From: Axinella damicornis
Lineage: Eukaryota > Porifera > Demospongiae > Axinellida > Axinellidae
Assembly: GCA_963931865.1 (NCBI GenBank)
Contig: OZ007515.1
Coordinates: 5,826,493 to 5,890,492, forward strand
Direction: 5' to 3'
DNA length: 64,000 nt
The position numbers were made by a program, and so were the translations under genes. Positions 1-10,769 of this stretch are shown here, one piece after another (position 1 is the stretch's first letter; every line of letters begins with the position of its first letter). The notes beneath the pieces are model-generated. The model ran no database searches. It had not been told where the DNA came from and worked only from the letters and a program-made list of their open reading frames with translations.

Positions 1-93
1 GAGGTTACTTCTGGTGGCTTCTAGTCCCCAGAAGGCATGCTGCTCATGATGTTGATGTAATAGTCATGAAGTCATTAAGGAGTAATATAGTTG

Positions 94-648
94 GGGCGAG
101 CCTGAGCGAGCCCCACACTAGCGTGACTTCATTGCGCAGTGCGTGTGTATGTTTGCTTGCTTGTTTGCTTGGATCTTGCACTTACCGTAAATTTTAAATC
201 AGCGAATTTCACTTGCACGTGCACAATAATATTCGAATTCAACGAACTTTGGCTCTACGCACCTCCGGCCATGGCGGTAGCGGGTCCACGGGCAGTCTCC
301 GTCTTTGTCAGTGTCGCCACCGAGGAGGCAGAATGTTCATGGTGCTCTAGCCAATGTCCACGAGTGGTCTCTCCATCTTTGTTGTCGCCATTGTCTGTAG
401 AACAGGTAGCTAGACAGTTCACGATTCCTTGCATCGAGGAGGTGATGTTGCTGCTAGACTGCTTCAGCTATAAACGCTAACCTGACTCACAGTTGCTGTG
501 ATGTGCACGAGTGTTATGTTTAGTGCCGTAATTTCTGTGGCCCATGCTCATCGCCTGGTCACATTCTGATGACAGTCATGTGAATGCAACTGCTCCTTGC
601 GATGTTGCACGTCCTGCGGCACTCGCATGCACTTGCTCAGGCTCGCCC
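94..648. repeat. Candidate inverted-repeat element with GGGCGAGCCTGAGC ends
   Basis: The motif GGGCGAGCCTGAGC occurs near 94-109, and its reverse complement occurs near 633-646, so the two short arms face each other about 550 bp apart. I see no clear target-site duplication and no recognisable protein between them. The interval could be a decayed non-autonomous DNA transposon or a chance pair of related repeats. Confidence 0.25.
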
Positions 649-675
649 TCCAATGACCTGCATTCCACTAGTTAT

Positions 676-966
676 ACTAGAGGCAAAAAATTTTCTCTGA
701 AAAATTAAAAAGGATTTAGTGATGGCCTGTCACATTCGGAATTATTCCACCTCTCGAAAAAGCTAAGAAACAAGGAGAAATGCCATTAACCAGGCTCAGT
801 CCCATCCCATTATAAAATGTAGAATTTAGGGACGGGATGGGACTGAGCCTGGTTAATGGCATTTCTCCTTGTTTCTTAGCTTTTTCGAGAGGTGGAATAA
901 TTCCGAATGTGACAGGCCATCACTAAATCCTTTTTAATTTTTCAGAGAAAATTTTTTGCCTCTAGT
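676..966. repeat. Perfect 291-bp palindrome (foldback element)
   Basis: The left arm 676-808 is the exact reverse complement of the right arm 834-966 as I read it. That gives 133 bp on each side of a 25-bp spacer. Both arms contain the same AT-rich and TC-rich sequence and the outer ends read ACTAGAGGC / GCCTCTAGT. Perfect arms imply a recent origin or ongoing arm-to-arm gene conversion. It could be a foldback MITE or a palindromic duplication. No clear target-site duplication is visible. It has no coding content. Confidence 0.85.
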
Positions 967-2968
967 TTGTGCACTTTTTCAAGCGCATGAAATGCTTAGT
1001 CATGTTACGTGCAATGTCAACGTAAGGGTATGGGGGTAGCTACTGGATGTATGCCCTGATGTCAGATTTTAAGATGTTGTGTTGCTATGTTAGCCTCGTT
1101 CCTAGGCTCGAGCCTGAGACTACAGGCCATGTCAACAAAGCAAAGCTGCAACAGTCTCTCTTGATGGACGTGGACCTTCCACTGGGCACTGAGCAGGCTT
1201 TGATGCTTCATTCTGTTTATATTATTCCATGTATTTTGTTGTCATGAATGTTTAGTGTTGTCTTTGCGGGGCGGACATGGGGTGGGGCTCACCCTTCATC
1301 AGATCAGAGAGCTCGATGGCAGTCATGTAGGTCATGTGCTTGCAATGGCTCCAAGTACGTTCAAAACTCTAGCCTCACAGACGTTCTGCACTGTACGTCA
1401 TGAAAACAAAGCCACGCCTCCATGATGGCAGAGTCACGATAGATCTTGACAAGAACAGGTTGGTAGAAATTCCTCATAGCGGTAGGAACCACCAGACGAC
1501 GGATTCACAAGGATTCTGTTAGTGTACCAAACGCAGCCATCACAAGCAAAAAGAACACAAAATGCACTTGCATTTGGATTGTGCATGCGCAATTGGCGAA
1601 CGCGTGACCTCATTGCCTCAAAATGGCGTCGTGCTAGAATGCCATCGGATCGTAGCTAGCTATAACTGCTGGTCTTGCCAGTTTGCAGACAAAAGTGGTC
1701 AGGGCGAGTGCTACGGCGATAGCGGTGTTGTTCTGTGCGTAAATTAGCTCAAGAAGTGGTTTAGTTGGTAAGCTATCGTTACGCAAAGTCTTGTATGAGA
1801 AAGAAAGAAAGAAAGAAAGAAAGAAGAAGAAGATGACGAAATCGGACTTTTCTCCGCGACTTGTTCATCGACTCCCGCGTACTCTAGGGTACGTTTGTAA
1901 GTGTTTTTGTGAACTGCTAGGCAGTATCATTCTGTCTGCATGCTTGGTTTGAGGGGTTGTATCTTTATCCTGCTGGTGCATCAGTATGGTAAAACCGAAA
2001 TTTCCTTGGCCATCCTTAAATAGAGAACGCTACCGCGTTCTCTGATATATGTGGGAGGGCAGTGCAAAATATTGTCCCATACTGCTCGACCTATTATTGC
2101 AGTAATGTATGACTCACTGCCATCCAGTGCTAGCTTCTTCGATCGACAGGCCTGGCAGTAAGTTTGTGATGGAGATGGCAGTGTCAAACCTATGTGACAC
2201 CATTCTGAACAGTCAAGCTACAGTTCGTTAGGCTCTGAAGTACTCTCTTGCAAGTCCACCTTCAGTCATATTTGAAGGCTTTAGCAGAGAAATATTTGGT
2301 TCAGCGACACGGGCAATCCGATTCCAGCGTTCAGGGAATAATTATCCATTCAGTGTTCCGTGTGTTGTAGTGCATTGGCACACAACGGCTGATCTGGGCA
2401 GCGATCGTAAAGACGGTTGCTCATACTGTGGAAAACAAAGGTACGTACCTCTTAAATGCATCAAACTTCTTCCCAGGCTTCATCAGTTACTGCATTGCAA
2501 GTATGCCATGTACCTTGGTGTTCAGAGACGCACACATCATCAAACACAAGTCCTTTGCTGGAGACTTTCCCCGAAAACTAAATTTCGCAGTGTAGCAAAG
2601 CGGGCGCCGCGCTCTGTGCGCATGTGCACACTCTGACACTGTTATGCAAGACTTCTAAGACCTAGTGGAATTTGAGTTGCCAAATTGGCCATGGTTGGCT
2701 AATACCATGAATTAACAATTTGCTTCCTGTTGAGGAGGCAAATGCTGTCTCTTCTGTTTGGTAGAATCTATCAGAGTTCATAGCAATTTGTACTCTTGCT
2801 ATTGTCTATTTGAGTGAATGTGCAGAGTCACGCCTAACTAGAATGGTGTCCCCAATTCAGCTGGGATAAACTGTGATAAACAAACTGGTCATAGTATGCA
2901 AAAATATGATTGTGTTTCAGATGTTTGCTGACGAAGCAAATTATTGTGCAAGAAGTGTACTGAAGTAC
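967..2968. other. Gene-poor interval, no supported gene
   Basis: Only short open frames without recognisable domains are present. The interval holds a GAAA microsatellite near 1797-1835, a lone TAGCCTCGTTCC repeat end near 1091 and a 9-bp-stem hairpin around 2025-2046. I see no splice-framed exon with family similarity. Confidence 0.5.
1797..1835. repeat. (GAAA)n microsatellite
   Basis: A run of GAAA units passes into GAA units. Confidence 0.85.
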
Positions 2969-3058
2969 TAGCCTCATTCCCAGTCCCACGCCCAGCTTTT
3001 CGTCGCTTGCAGTACTGCAAGCGACGAAAAGCTGGGCGTGGGACTGGGTACGAGGCTA
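2969..3058. mobile_element. 90-bp palindromic mini-transposon with 9-bp TSD
   Basis: The element starts TAGCCTCATTCCCAG and ends CTGGGTACGAGGCTA, and the whole 90 bp folds into one hairpin centred near GCAGTACTGC. It is flanked on both sides by the 9-bp direct repeat CTGAAGTAC (2960-2968 and 3059-3067). That is the hallmark of a transposition event. A 9-bp duplication is typical of Mutator-like (MULE) elements, which is an inference from its length only. Related ends recur at 42.25, 49.2/54.65 and 60.5/61.0 kb. Confidence 0.85.
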
Positions 3059-3534
3059 CTGAAGTACAGTAGTACAACGTGTCATGTGTACAGAAGCAAT
3101 GTTTTACTGCTTTTAAGTAAACAACACTATGTCAACATCCACTAAACGCTGGAGCACTAATCAATACCCATAAATAGAACCCTCATAAATATTCTAAATC
3201 CAATTCGCAATGCAAACAGCCAGAATGTGAAAGACCCTCTGTGTAATGTGGTATGGAGAGTCTGTGTGTTCTGTGGTGTAGTTGTAATGCTGACTCAATG
3301 GAGTTCATGGAAATGGTGGACTTCCTGGAAGTGTTTGCTCCCACTCATCTCATCCTGTGACATCAGACTGGCTGGCTAGTTGTGGAGGATTATCCCAGGA
3401 TGGTTGAGTCCCACGCCATGTACAGGAGGACCATCCTTGGGATTTCCCTTACAATGACCAAAAACGTCATGTACGCAAATTAATAGTTCAAGTACATAGC
3501 AACTGCACTCCTGGTAACGGTTGCAACTCACTGG

Positions 3535-3851
3535 TAGGGTCAAGCTGTCCAGGATTCCCAGTCCTACCCTTTGGAAATGATGCCTCGGGTCTTTCTATCA
3601 CCTCATGCTTATCATAGTGATTAGCCATGTAAGCACTTTGAGCAAGCTGTAATTACAATCATATGGTGCAGTGCTCATGATAACACACTAAAGTTGTTCT
3701 GAAACAATGTCAGAACATGGCCAGACATTGATCTGACATGCACATTTTCTCTACCCATTACAGATTTTGCTCGGTATGATAAATATTAACATTGCCATGA
3801 ACAAGAGTCTCAGTCATAGTTAGGGTCAAGCTGTCCAGGATTCCCAGTCCT
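3535..3851. repeat. 31-bp direct repeats bounding a 255-bp segment
   Basis: A 31-bp sequence beginning TAGGGTCAAGCTGTCCAGG is present at 3535-3565 and again at 3821-3851. The two copies match as I read them. The segment between has no recognisable coding content. This may be a local duplication or the remains of a small element. Confidence 0.6.
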
Positions 3852-4103
3852 CCAAGCTTAGGGTCGTTCCGCCAATGGCAATATACGAACTTTTATTAAA
3901 CAAACAGAAAACATATAGTCTACGTTGTAAATTCCAGTGTTTTATTAACTATACCTTGTCTTCCAGTAAGTTTATAAACTTGATCTTCACAAATAGAGCA
4001 GCTGTAGGCACCTACGTAGCTTGCTTGCGGTTTTATACTTTACTATCCACAACGCCCAGTGTATTAGCTCACACACCAACCGAATAAATATTTCAAGAAG
4101 TTT

Positions 4104-4148
4104 GAAACAGATGTTTCGGCCACTATACAGTGGCCCTCATCAGTGAAC
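4104..4148 (-). ncRNA. Hammerhead ribozyme-like motif of a Penelope-like element
   Basis: On the minus strand the order is CTGATGAG, then a perfect hairpin GGCCACT-GTAT-AGTGGCC (stem II), then GAAAC, a short loop and GTTTC. This is the conserved CUGAUGA / stem II / GAAA core order of minimal hammerheads. Penelope-like retroelements are known to carry such ribozymes, and a Penelope coding relic lies just upstream on the same strand. The outer stem I pairing is imperfect by eye, so cleavage activity is uncertain. Confidence 0.55.
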
Positions 4149-4298
4149 ATACAAAACAAAGCGGACAACACAAGTCTAAATACAGCAACGGAAATGGGTG
4201 GGGTAAAGGTGGCAAAAGGGCGGGAAAAAGATGCAGGTGTTACAAAACGTTAAAAATCAATTAAAAGCTAAATGAATTTTAACGGAATGGTGGATGGC

Positions 4299-4610
4299 TC
4301 AGCCTGTTGACGGTGTAGTGAGGATGTTCAGCTGGTCATAGACTGGTGGCAGTGTGCCTCTCTCCCTGTTGAGAGGGAGGGGTTGTTCGCGGATATGCCA
4401 GCTCTCCAGGTTGCAACGCTGATGTAGGAGGGGGTTGGCATCAATGATGGTGGCTTCTGACCATTTGATTTCATGCCCAGTGTCCATGGCGTGTTCTGCG
4501 AGTGAAGAATTCAGGCTGTGGTCAGGGCCCTCTTGTGCTGTGGGGCCATCACACCACACTTCTTTGACGAAGGACCTCCGCCTGAACTAGCAGCACACTT
4601 TCTTCTGGAC
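4299..4610 (-). pseudogene. Penelope-like element, GIY-YIG-type C-terminal fragment
   Basis: The minus-strand reading contains SLAEHAMDTGH, then CNLESWHIREQ and NRERGTLPPVYD in that order. This H / ESWHI / NR.G.LPPVY pattern is what I know from the C-terminal endonuclease region of Penelope-like retroelements. The open frame 4299-4559 covers only the last 86 residues. Related residues continue upstream in frame to about 4610 before the similarity fades. The reverse transcriptase domain is absent, so this is a 5'-truncated relic. The element's 3' sequence with a ribozyme-like motif follows at 4104-4148. Similarity was judged by motif pattern only, not by alignment. Confidence 0.6.
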
Positions 4611-6582
4611 ATTTTGTCTGCACATGCTCTACATTGATTGGTAATTACCCAGAAATTGTCCGATGACCGGACGCTATCGTGAGCACTGCAAAATGGTGCA
4701 GTCAGAATTTCTCCAGACCCCAGGGTGACATTTTCCCCCTAGTGTACACTCATTGGGTGGCTCAAACTAGCAGTAGAGTAGCCCCACCCACAGGTCATGA
4801 TTCCAGGAATCACACGGTTCACACCTCCCATGCAAGCTCCCACTATAGCGGCTGTTGCTGGACAGGTTATGGCTATAGCAATAGAGGAGCCCCACCCCAG
4901 GGAATCACACCTTCCCAAGCTCCACTGTACTGGATAGTTATGGGATACAAGGTGTTAAGGGAACCCCCTTCTATTCACTATGACTGAATGGTGCACAGGG
5001 ACTGCTAAACACGACTATTGAACAATACGTGTGAAGAAGACATACTCAGGTGAACACTGGAAGTAACATGGGATGTTACTGAGGGTACAGAGGAAACCAA
5101 AGTTACACTCCTGGTAGTAATTTAAATTGGTAATGTAATGTTTAACCACTTAATCAAGAAAAGGTGCACAAAAACCTGACCACACCATCATGATTGCTGT
5201 CATACGTACATTCACTGACTTGAATGTCAACTCTTTGTGCTGAAACTCCTTTTGTTGTCCGTTTATGAGTACTTTGTCTTCCCGTGGTTGCTATTGCTTG
5301 CTTCAGCATACGTAGCTCTCAGGAAAGGCCACAAAGACTCTAACTGCACCATTGTGATTCCTGACACCTTTATAATTATAAATAGTGTATTCATGGAATA
5401 CGTACCCCACGCACTTTGTGTTGTGCCTCAGTGCAGTGCCAGCGTGCCAGCATGCTAGTGCTAGTGAGGTCGATGACACTATATGTGCAATTTCGAAACG
5501 GAATGAGCCAAGAAACGGATAATAGGAATTGTAACGCTTTTTAATTTTCTGCCCATTGGCCAATTGCTGTCCTTCGTATGTGCTATGAGATTTGTTATTA
5601 TGCAGAGCATCAGTACAAGGAGTGTAAGTAACATCTTACCTAACACATTACTGTGTGTATTACTAACACGTCACTGTATATACAGTACACAGTACATTTT
5701 GCAGTACACATTACATTGCGTACATCTTACGTAACACGTTACTAGTGTGTCAGGAACAACCCATAATTTATATGTACCCTAGTCTCCCACTAGTACGCCT
5801 CCTTTGGAATAAACGCCCTCCACCCTCTTTACCCCAAACGTCTTACATAGGGTAGTTTGACTCGTTTAAATGCCTCATGGTGAGTACATTCTAGCACATA
5901 CGTACATGTGTGCAGCATAACATGTACAGTAATCCGTGATTGTTTTGTTAGTTAACTAATTTACGTAGTCGGTTTGAAGTTTATAGCTTATGCATTTAGC
6001 TACATATGTGGGCTAACTTATCAGCCTGTCATGGTGTTTTCATTACCCCCTTGAAGACATAGACATGTCTATCTCAGCAAATGCAATAATGCTTCTAGTA
6101 TGTGTTGAGTTCAACATAATGCCATTGCTCTGTAGGCTACGTAAGCTGTATACACACTTACCAGGACGACAACACTGCATACGTATGCTGCCAATGTATT
6201 GTGGTACACCAAGATGGTGGCACAAGTGTTAGCGTATGGAATGCCACCGCAAAACGTAGTATTGCCCACACTTTTCAACATGAGCACACAATTGGAGTGG
6301 TCTCCCTGCCCCCAAGAGTAACCCATATCCAGCTACTATTTCCAAATGTATTATGCTCCTCTTCGATTCTTCCTCTGCTTGTGCTTTCTTCTCACTGTGC
6401 TCGAACAATACAAAACGACTTTCCTCCTACTCATTTGATACGGCATATAGAAGTCAGGTATGCATGTGTCGATACATGTATAGCAGTTACCTGTACCTTG
6501 TAGTATGTGTGTGAGCCTGAGAGTTTGAAGCTTAACACCAGCTGTAATGCCTGCGCTGGAAACGTTCCATTTAGCCATTTAG

Positions 6583-6705
6583 ACCTGGGCGATAATATGA
6601 AGCGCTAAATCACACCCGCATAAATATATCTCGATAACGTTATCATGATAATTACACAGTATGGAACTAATATTATCATGATAAACGATTATCGCACATC
6701 CCTAG
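6583..6705. mobile_element. Possible hAT-like MITE remnant
   Basis: The left side reads CCTGGGCGATAAT and the right side reads ATTATCGCACATCCCTAG, giving imperfect inverted ends around AT-rich ATTATCATGATAA repeats. Ends of the form TAGGGnTGnGCGATAA are common in hAT-type MITEs. The target-site duplication is not clear. Confidence 0.35.
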
Positions 6706-8597
6706 TTCCATTTACTTCCCAGTCACAAAATTGATTTTTTAGGCTGGTTCAAAATGTTGTAAATGTTGAGTGTTTTTGCAGCTCTATCAGCCACGACCAA
6801 TGGTACTGAGGCATCTCCCTTGCAGTTAAATATCACATTGATGGCCTGCACCACTGCACCTCAGAAAGAGAGATATTATGTTACCTATGGTACTGGTCTT
6901 TAAACTTGATGACATTCAGCTCAGACATGCATTTCCGGCGCAAATTGGAAGGCTTCCTCCAGAAATCGGAAAGCATCTTCTGAAGAAACGGAAGGCTTCT
7001 TGTGAAGAGCACTGGTTTTGAAGTTTTCCCAAAAACAGTTCAACTTCACTTACCGATCTTCTAAAGCTTCACTTGTGGCGCAGTGATGGAAGTTGCTCCA
7101 TAAATGCACCTTATTTTTAATGACGTGTGCCGTATGTAGGAACCTACAGACACTAATGTGACATTTACAATGTATTGTTCAGGAGCGAAATCATGACAGA
7201 TCAGGGACCAGGTCACAAAAAGGTGGCCAAGGAGCATTCCTTGCAGTGATGCAACCAGAAGACGTGACTTGGACATCTGAGGTTAACCACTTACATCATT
7301 GACCAACTGGTCATACATGATTGAGAGAGAGCAATAGCCAATGAGGGTAAAATTCCAAGAAGTGTCGGCTGATACAAGCTATTATACATGCCAACCAATT
7401 AATACTGCTTTCAGACAAGGGCTGTAACAGGATGTGAAGGCAGCCCTCACAAACTCTAGATCGGGAGACCGATTGCACAGTTTGAGATGGTCTCCGCCGC
7501 TAGTTGCATAAATATCTGTGAAAGTGTATCCATTCTCTTGCAGCACAAGAAGTTGGGGTATACACCCTGCCACAACTTCTGGCAAGTGAGAGAAGGTGGT
7601 CTAGCTGGCCTATCGCGGTCTTACGTGTTATAAGATGAATTCCACATGGCAGAGCTAGTCAGCACACAGCTCACACAGGTCTACATTTCTCACTAAACTA
7701 TCCGATTCAGTAGAGAAGGTTGGAAGCTGGCAGTTAGTGCCCTGTATGGGTAAAATAGTGACCTGCAGGGCACATTTCAGGTCAAACAACCGGGACATCC
7801 TCCGCTGAAGCTTTTGCTTATGTACATTCATTACATGTAGGTAGTAGTATGTTGTTTCAGTATAGTTTCCTATGTACCATATGAGCCACGTATGCCATGT
7901 AGTAAGCTCCCTTAATCACCTGAAAGGTCAAAGTACATGTATTTGACCTCAGAGACAGATCCCAGAACAAAGGAAAGTAGCTACATCAGTGAGATGCGTC
8001 TGTGACCACGTTGTATACCTTCTAAGAAGTGTCAGGTTGTCGTTTGGGTTGTCACACTGTTAGCTGCTTGTACTACAAGTCCATACATGCACACGACAAC
8101 AGCATACATATGGATGCGTGTAGTGAGAGTGCTATTGGAGATGTCTGGTGCTAAACACCTGTTTATTGTAACTGATGTAGGTGCTTTTAGCTCATACATC
8201 TGCGTGTATGGCTGTAGAAGGTGTGCTTGTTTGTCACCTCCGTGTGTAGCTTGCATCATTCGTCTTGTTCTTCATTCTCCGTTAGCTGATGATGCAGTAC
8301 GCCCAAATCCTGCGGCAATACCTTGTGCTTTAATGACTAATTTTGCAAACGAAATTGAACAAATAGTTTGAATGTAGGAACACTGCTCTGCCTTTCCTCC
8401 CAACATTGCAGGCATAATCTCGTTGTCGAGATTCCGAGCACTGTTGTGTTTGTGACATACTTGTATTGCTATCCCATTGTTTATTACATCACATGGTACC
8501 TACATTTGTGACCTATTGAGCGAAAATTCAATGGATCCCACATAAGCACTATTCAGCGAAGACTATCTAATAAAACAGCGCTGTTTAGATGCCAACA

Positions 8598-8599
<2 letters not shown>

Positions 8600-8628
<29 letters not shown>
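8600..8628. repeat. Poly-C tract
   Basis: 29 consecutive C residues. The minus-strand open frame that contains a polyglycine run here is an artefact of this tract. Confidence 0.9.
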
Positions 8629-8629
<1 letters not shown>

Positions 8630-10679
8630 TTTGGTAAGCTGAGATTAGTGGGGTGGGTCTTAATACGTTAGTGCCATTGCATGGTAAAAACATACTTGTA
8701 TACAGTTGTGAGAGTCGTAAGTGTAAACAACAAGAGGCATCAGAAACACCCAAAGAGGATGCTTCAATTCTGATGCAGTCCAGGCTGCAGTGGAGAAAAA
8801 ATGCTGATAAACATGTAACTTCAAGCTGTATACTATATCTGGAGTTTTGCATAATTATGTACTTAAAACTGGATGATATCCTCCTCTTGGGCTATACCAC
8901 AAATGTCATGCATTAATTTCTACTCAGACCATGGCATCTTTAAAATGGAGTGAGCGATTGAAAGGGAGTGCCTATCTTGTTTGTTGCCCTTCATAATACA
9001 AGGACCACAATTGAGAGTCTTTTACCGATGTGGTCAAGTTGGTCAAGCAGCAAAAATGACGGTCAAGATTTCTTGACCCCAGTTGCAGCTGTGACTACGG
9101 CGGTCTATGGGAGTGTCACCCCCTTGATCACATGAGCATTGTCACACAGTTAGCTAATTTGTGTGTGGGCAACACAGAGCAAGGAGCCGTCAGGTGACCT
9201 ACACATGCATTGCATATAACAGTGGTTTAGTATGCAAACCTGGAGAGTTAATTTTGTGGACTCCACCCACTGTAATTAATATTTAGTTTCACCAGAAAGA
9301 GCATTTATTTACTCTGTCCCAAGTGTGGAACATCCAAAGTACACTGCACACCTGCAGTTGTAAGTTCAGTGATCACACACAAGGTTTCTGTTGTTATTGC
9401 ATAGATAATGAGTTATTAGTAGTCATCTTGTCAGCCGAAAACTGAAGCCCTATTCAAAAGCCAGTCGCCTAGTGCAGGTAGTTCTCATGGCGTGTGTACC
9501 ATACAAAAGACTATTAAACTGCATCCCATATACTGATGTGCAATACTAATACGCTGTACTAAAATTACACCCAGACGTGCCACACTAACATGCTGTAACA
9601 AAAACTGTTCCCCCTACATACTAACACACTGTAGCACACCCGACCAAATGTGTAGTCTGTTTTGTTTACTGGCATGTCTCCTTGTCCAGTGCATGCCTCA
9701 TTTGTAAACTACCTAGTTAGCTCAGCTGATTCATGTCGCTGTTGTTAGCTTACCAGACAGCCATGTTTTTGTGTGCGCCTCTACATCTCCCATGTCAGGT
9801 TATGTACTAGCCTAGTACCAATGCTCTTTAAGAGGAAATGAGCCTGGATAGGTACCAAGAAGGCCATGACCATTTTACCTACACACTGCAGGTGATGAAA
9901 GCCATACATGAGAGATGAGGGTACCTAACCCCCAGTACGTATGCCTGCTGCACACACTGTGTCGGGCTGCAGATTGCTTGCAGAATATTTGACACATATG
10001 TGCCCCCGCTAGTTACAAGGATAGATTGCTGGACGTCTTAAAAGAAAATGATTTGACTTGTTTCATTTCCCAATTGTGAATGTAGTTGAACATTTTGTGA
10101 TGGAATATTGAATGTGTACCTGGGTAGCATTCGTTGTTCCTAATCGACCTAAACATCGTGTGTACATGTGTTGTACCACACTTACTCCTCGTCCCATTAG
10201 CCAGTCCTCCATACGTAGCTGTGTGATCCCTCCTCGCATTGATTCCGGGGGATGGAGATGTTGATCAACTCCACGTGGTCAAATTCACGAGACAGATGTA
10301 TAATGGACGTACGGCTATTCACCAGGCTGTGGAATGTTGACTGTAATGATGATAAAGCGTTGCAGCTTGTACGACACTTTTACTGGTACAACTGTACCAT
10401 TATTGTGTAACCTTAACCTACACATATCCTTTCATAGGCGTGCAAAGGAAACATGTAGAGTATTTTAGAATGTGGGCATTGGTTGCCACTGGTGCGTCCA
10501 ACCCCAAGAGTGGTTAAGATAATTGACATTCTTTTCTGCCGTGGAATGACGTTCATAGTTCCTATGAGTAAGCTTCTCCTTAGTACATTCATTACCTTGT
10601 ATGGCTGTATAAACATTGGGGTACTGTTATAACTGTTATTTTATTCACCATATCCGTGTTCTATAGACTATGTTACGTA

Positions 10680-10760
10680 CCTCACACACATACACACACA
10701 CATACACATACGAACGCACTTATACACATACACATACAATACACACACACATACACATCA
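10680..10760. repeat. (CA)n / (ACACAT)n microsatellite
   Basis: Imperfect CA-rich simple repeat immediately upstream of the first recognised FN3 exon. The splice acceptor AG at 10768-10769 lies just after it. Confidence 0.85.
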
Positions 10761-10769
10761 CAAATATAG

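Larger units (their letters stand above)
4650..10669. other. Long gene-poor interval
   Basis: About 6 kb with only short unrelated open frames. I could not identify exons by domain or splice context. It might hold 5' exons of the FN3 receptor gene at 10.77 kb, but none is recognisable. It contains a hAT-like MITE remnant near 6583-6705 and a poly-C tract at 8600-8628. Confidence 0.4.

Noticed and set aside
8553..8852. 99-codon minus-strand frame with a polyglycine run
   Set aside because: It is created by the poly-C tract and has no domain.
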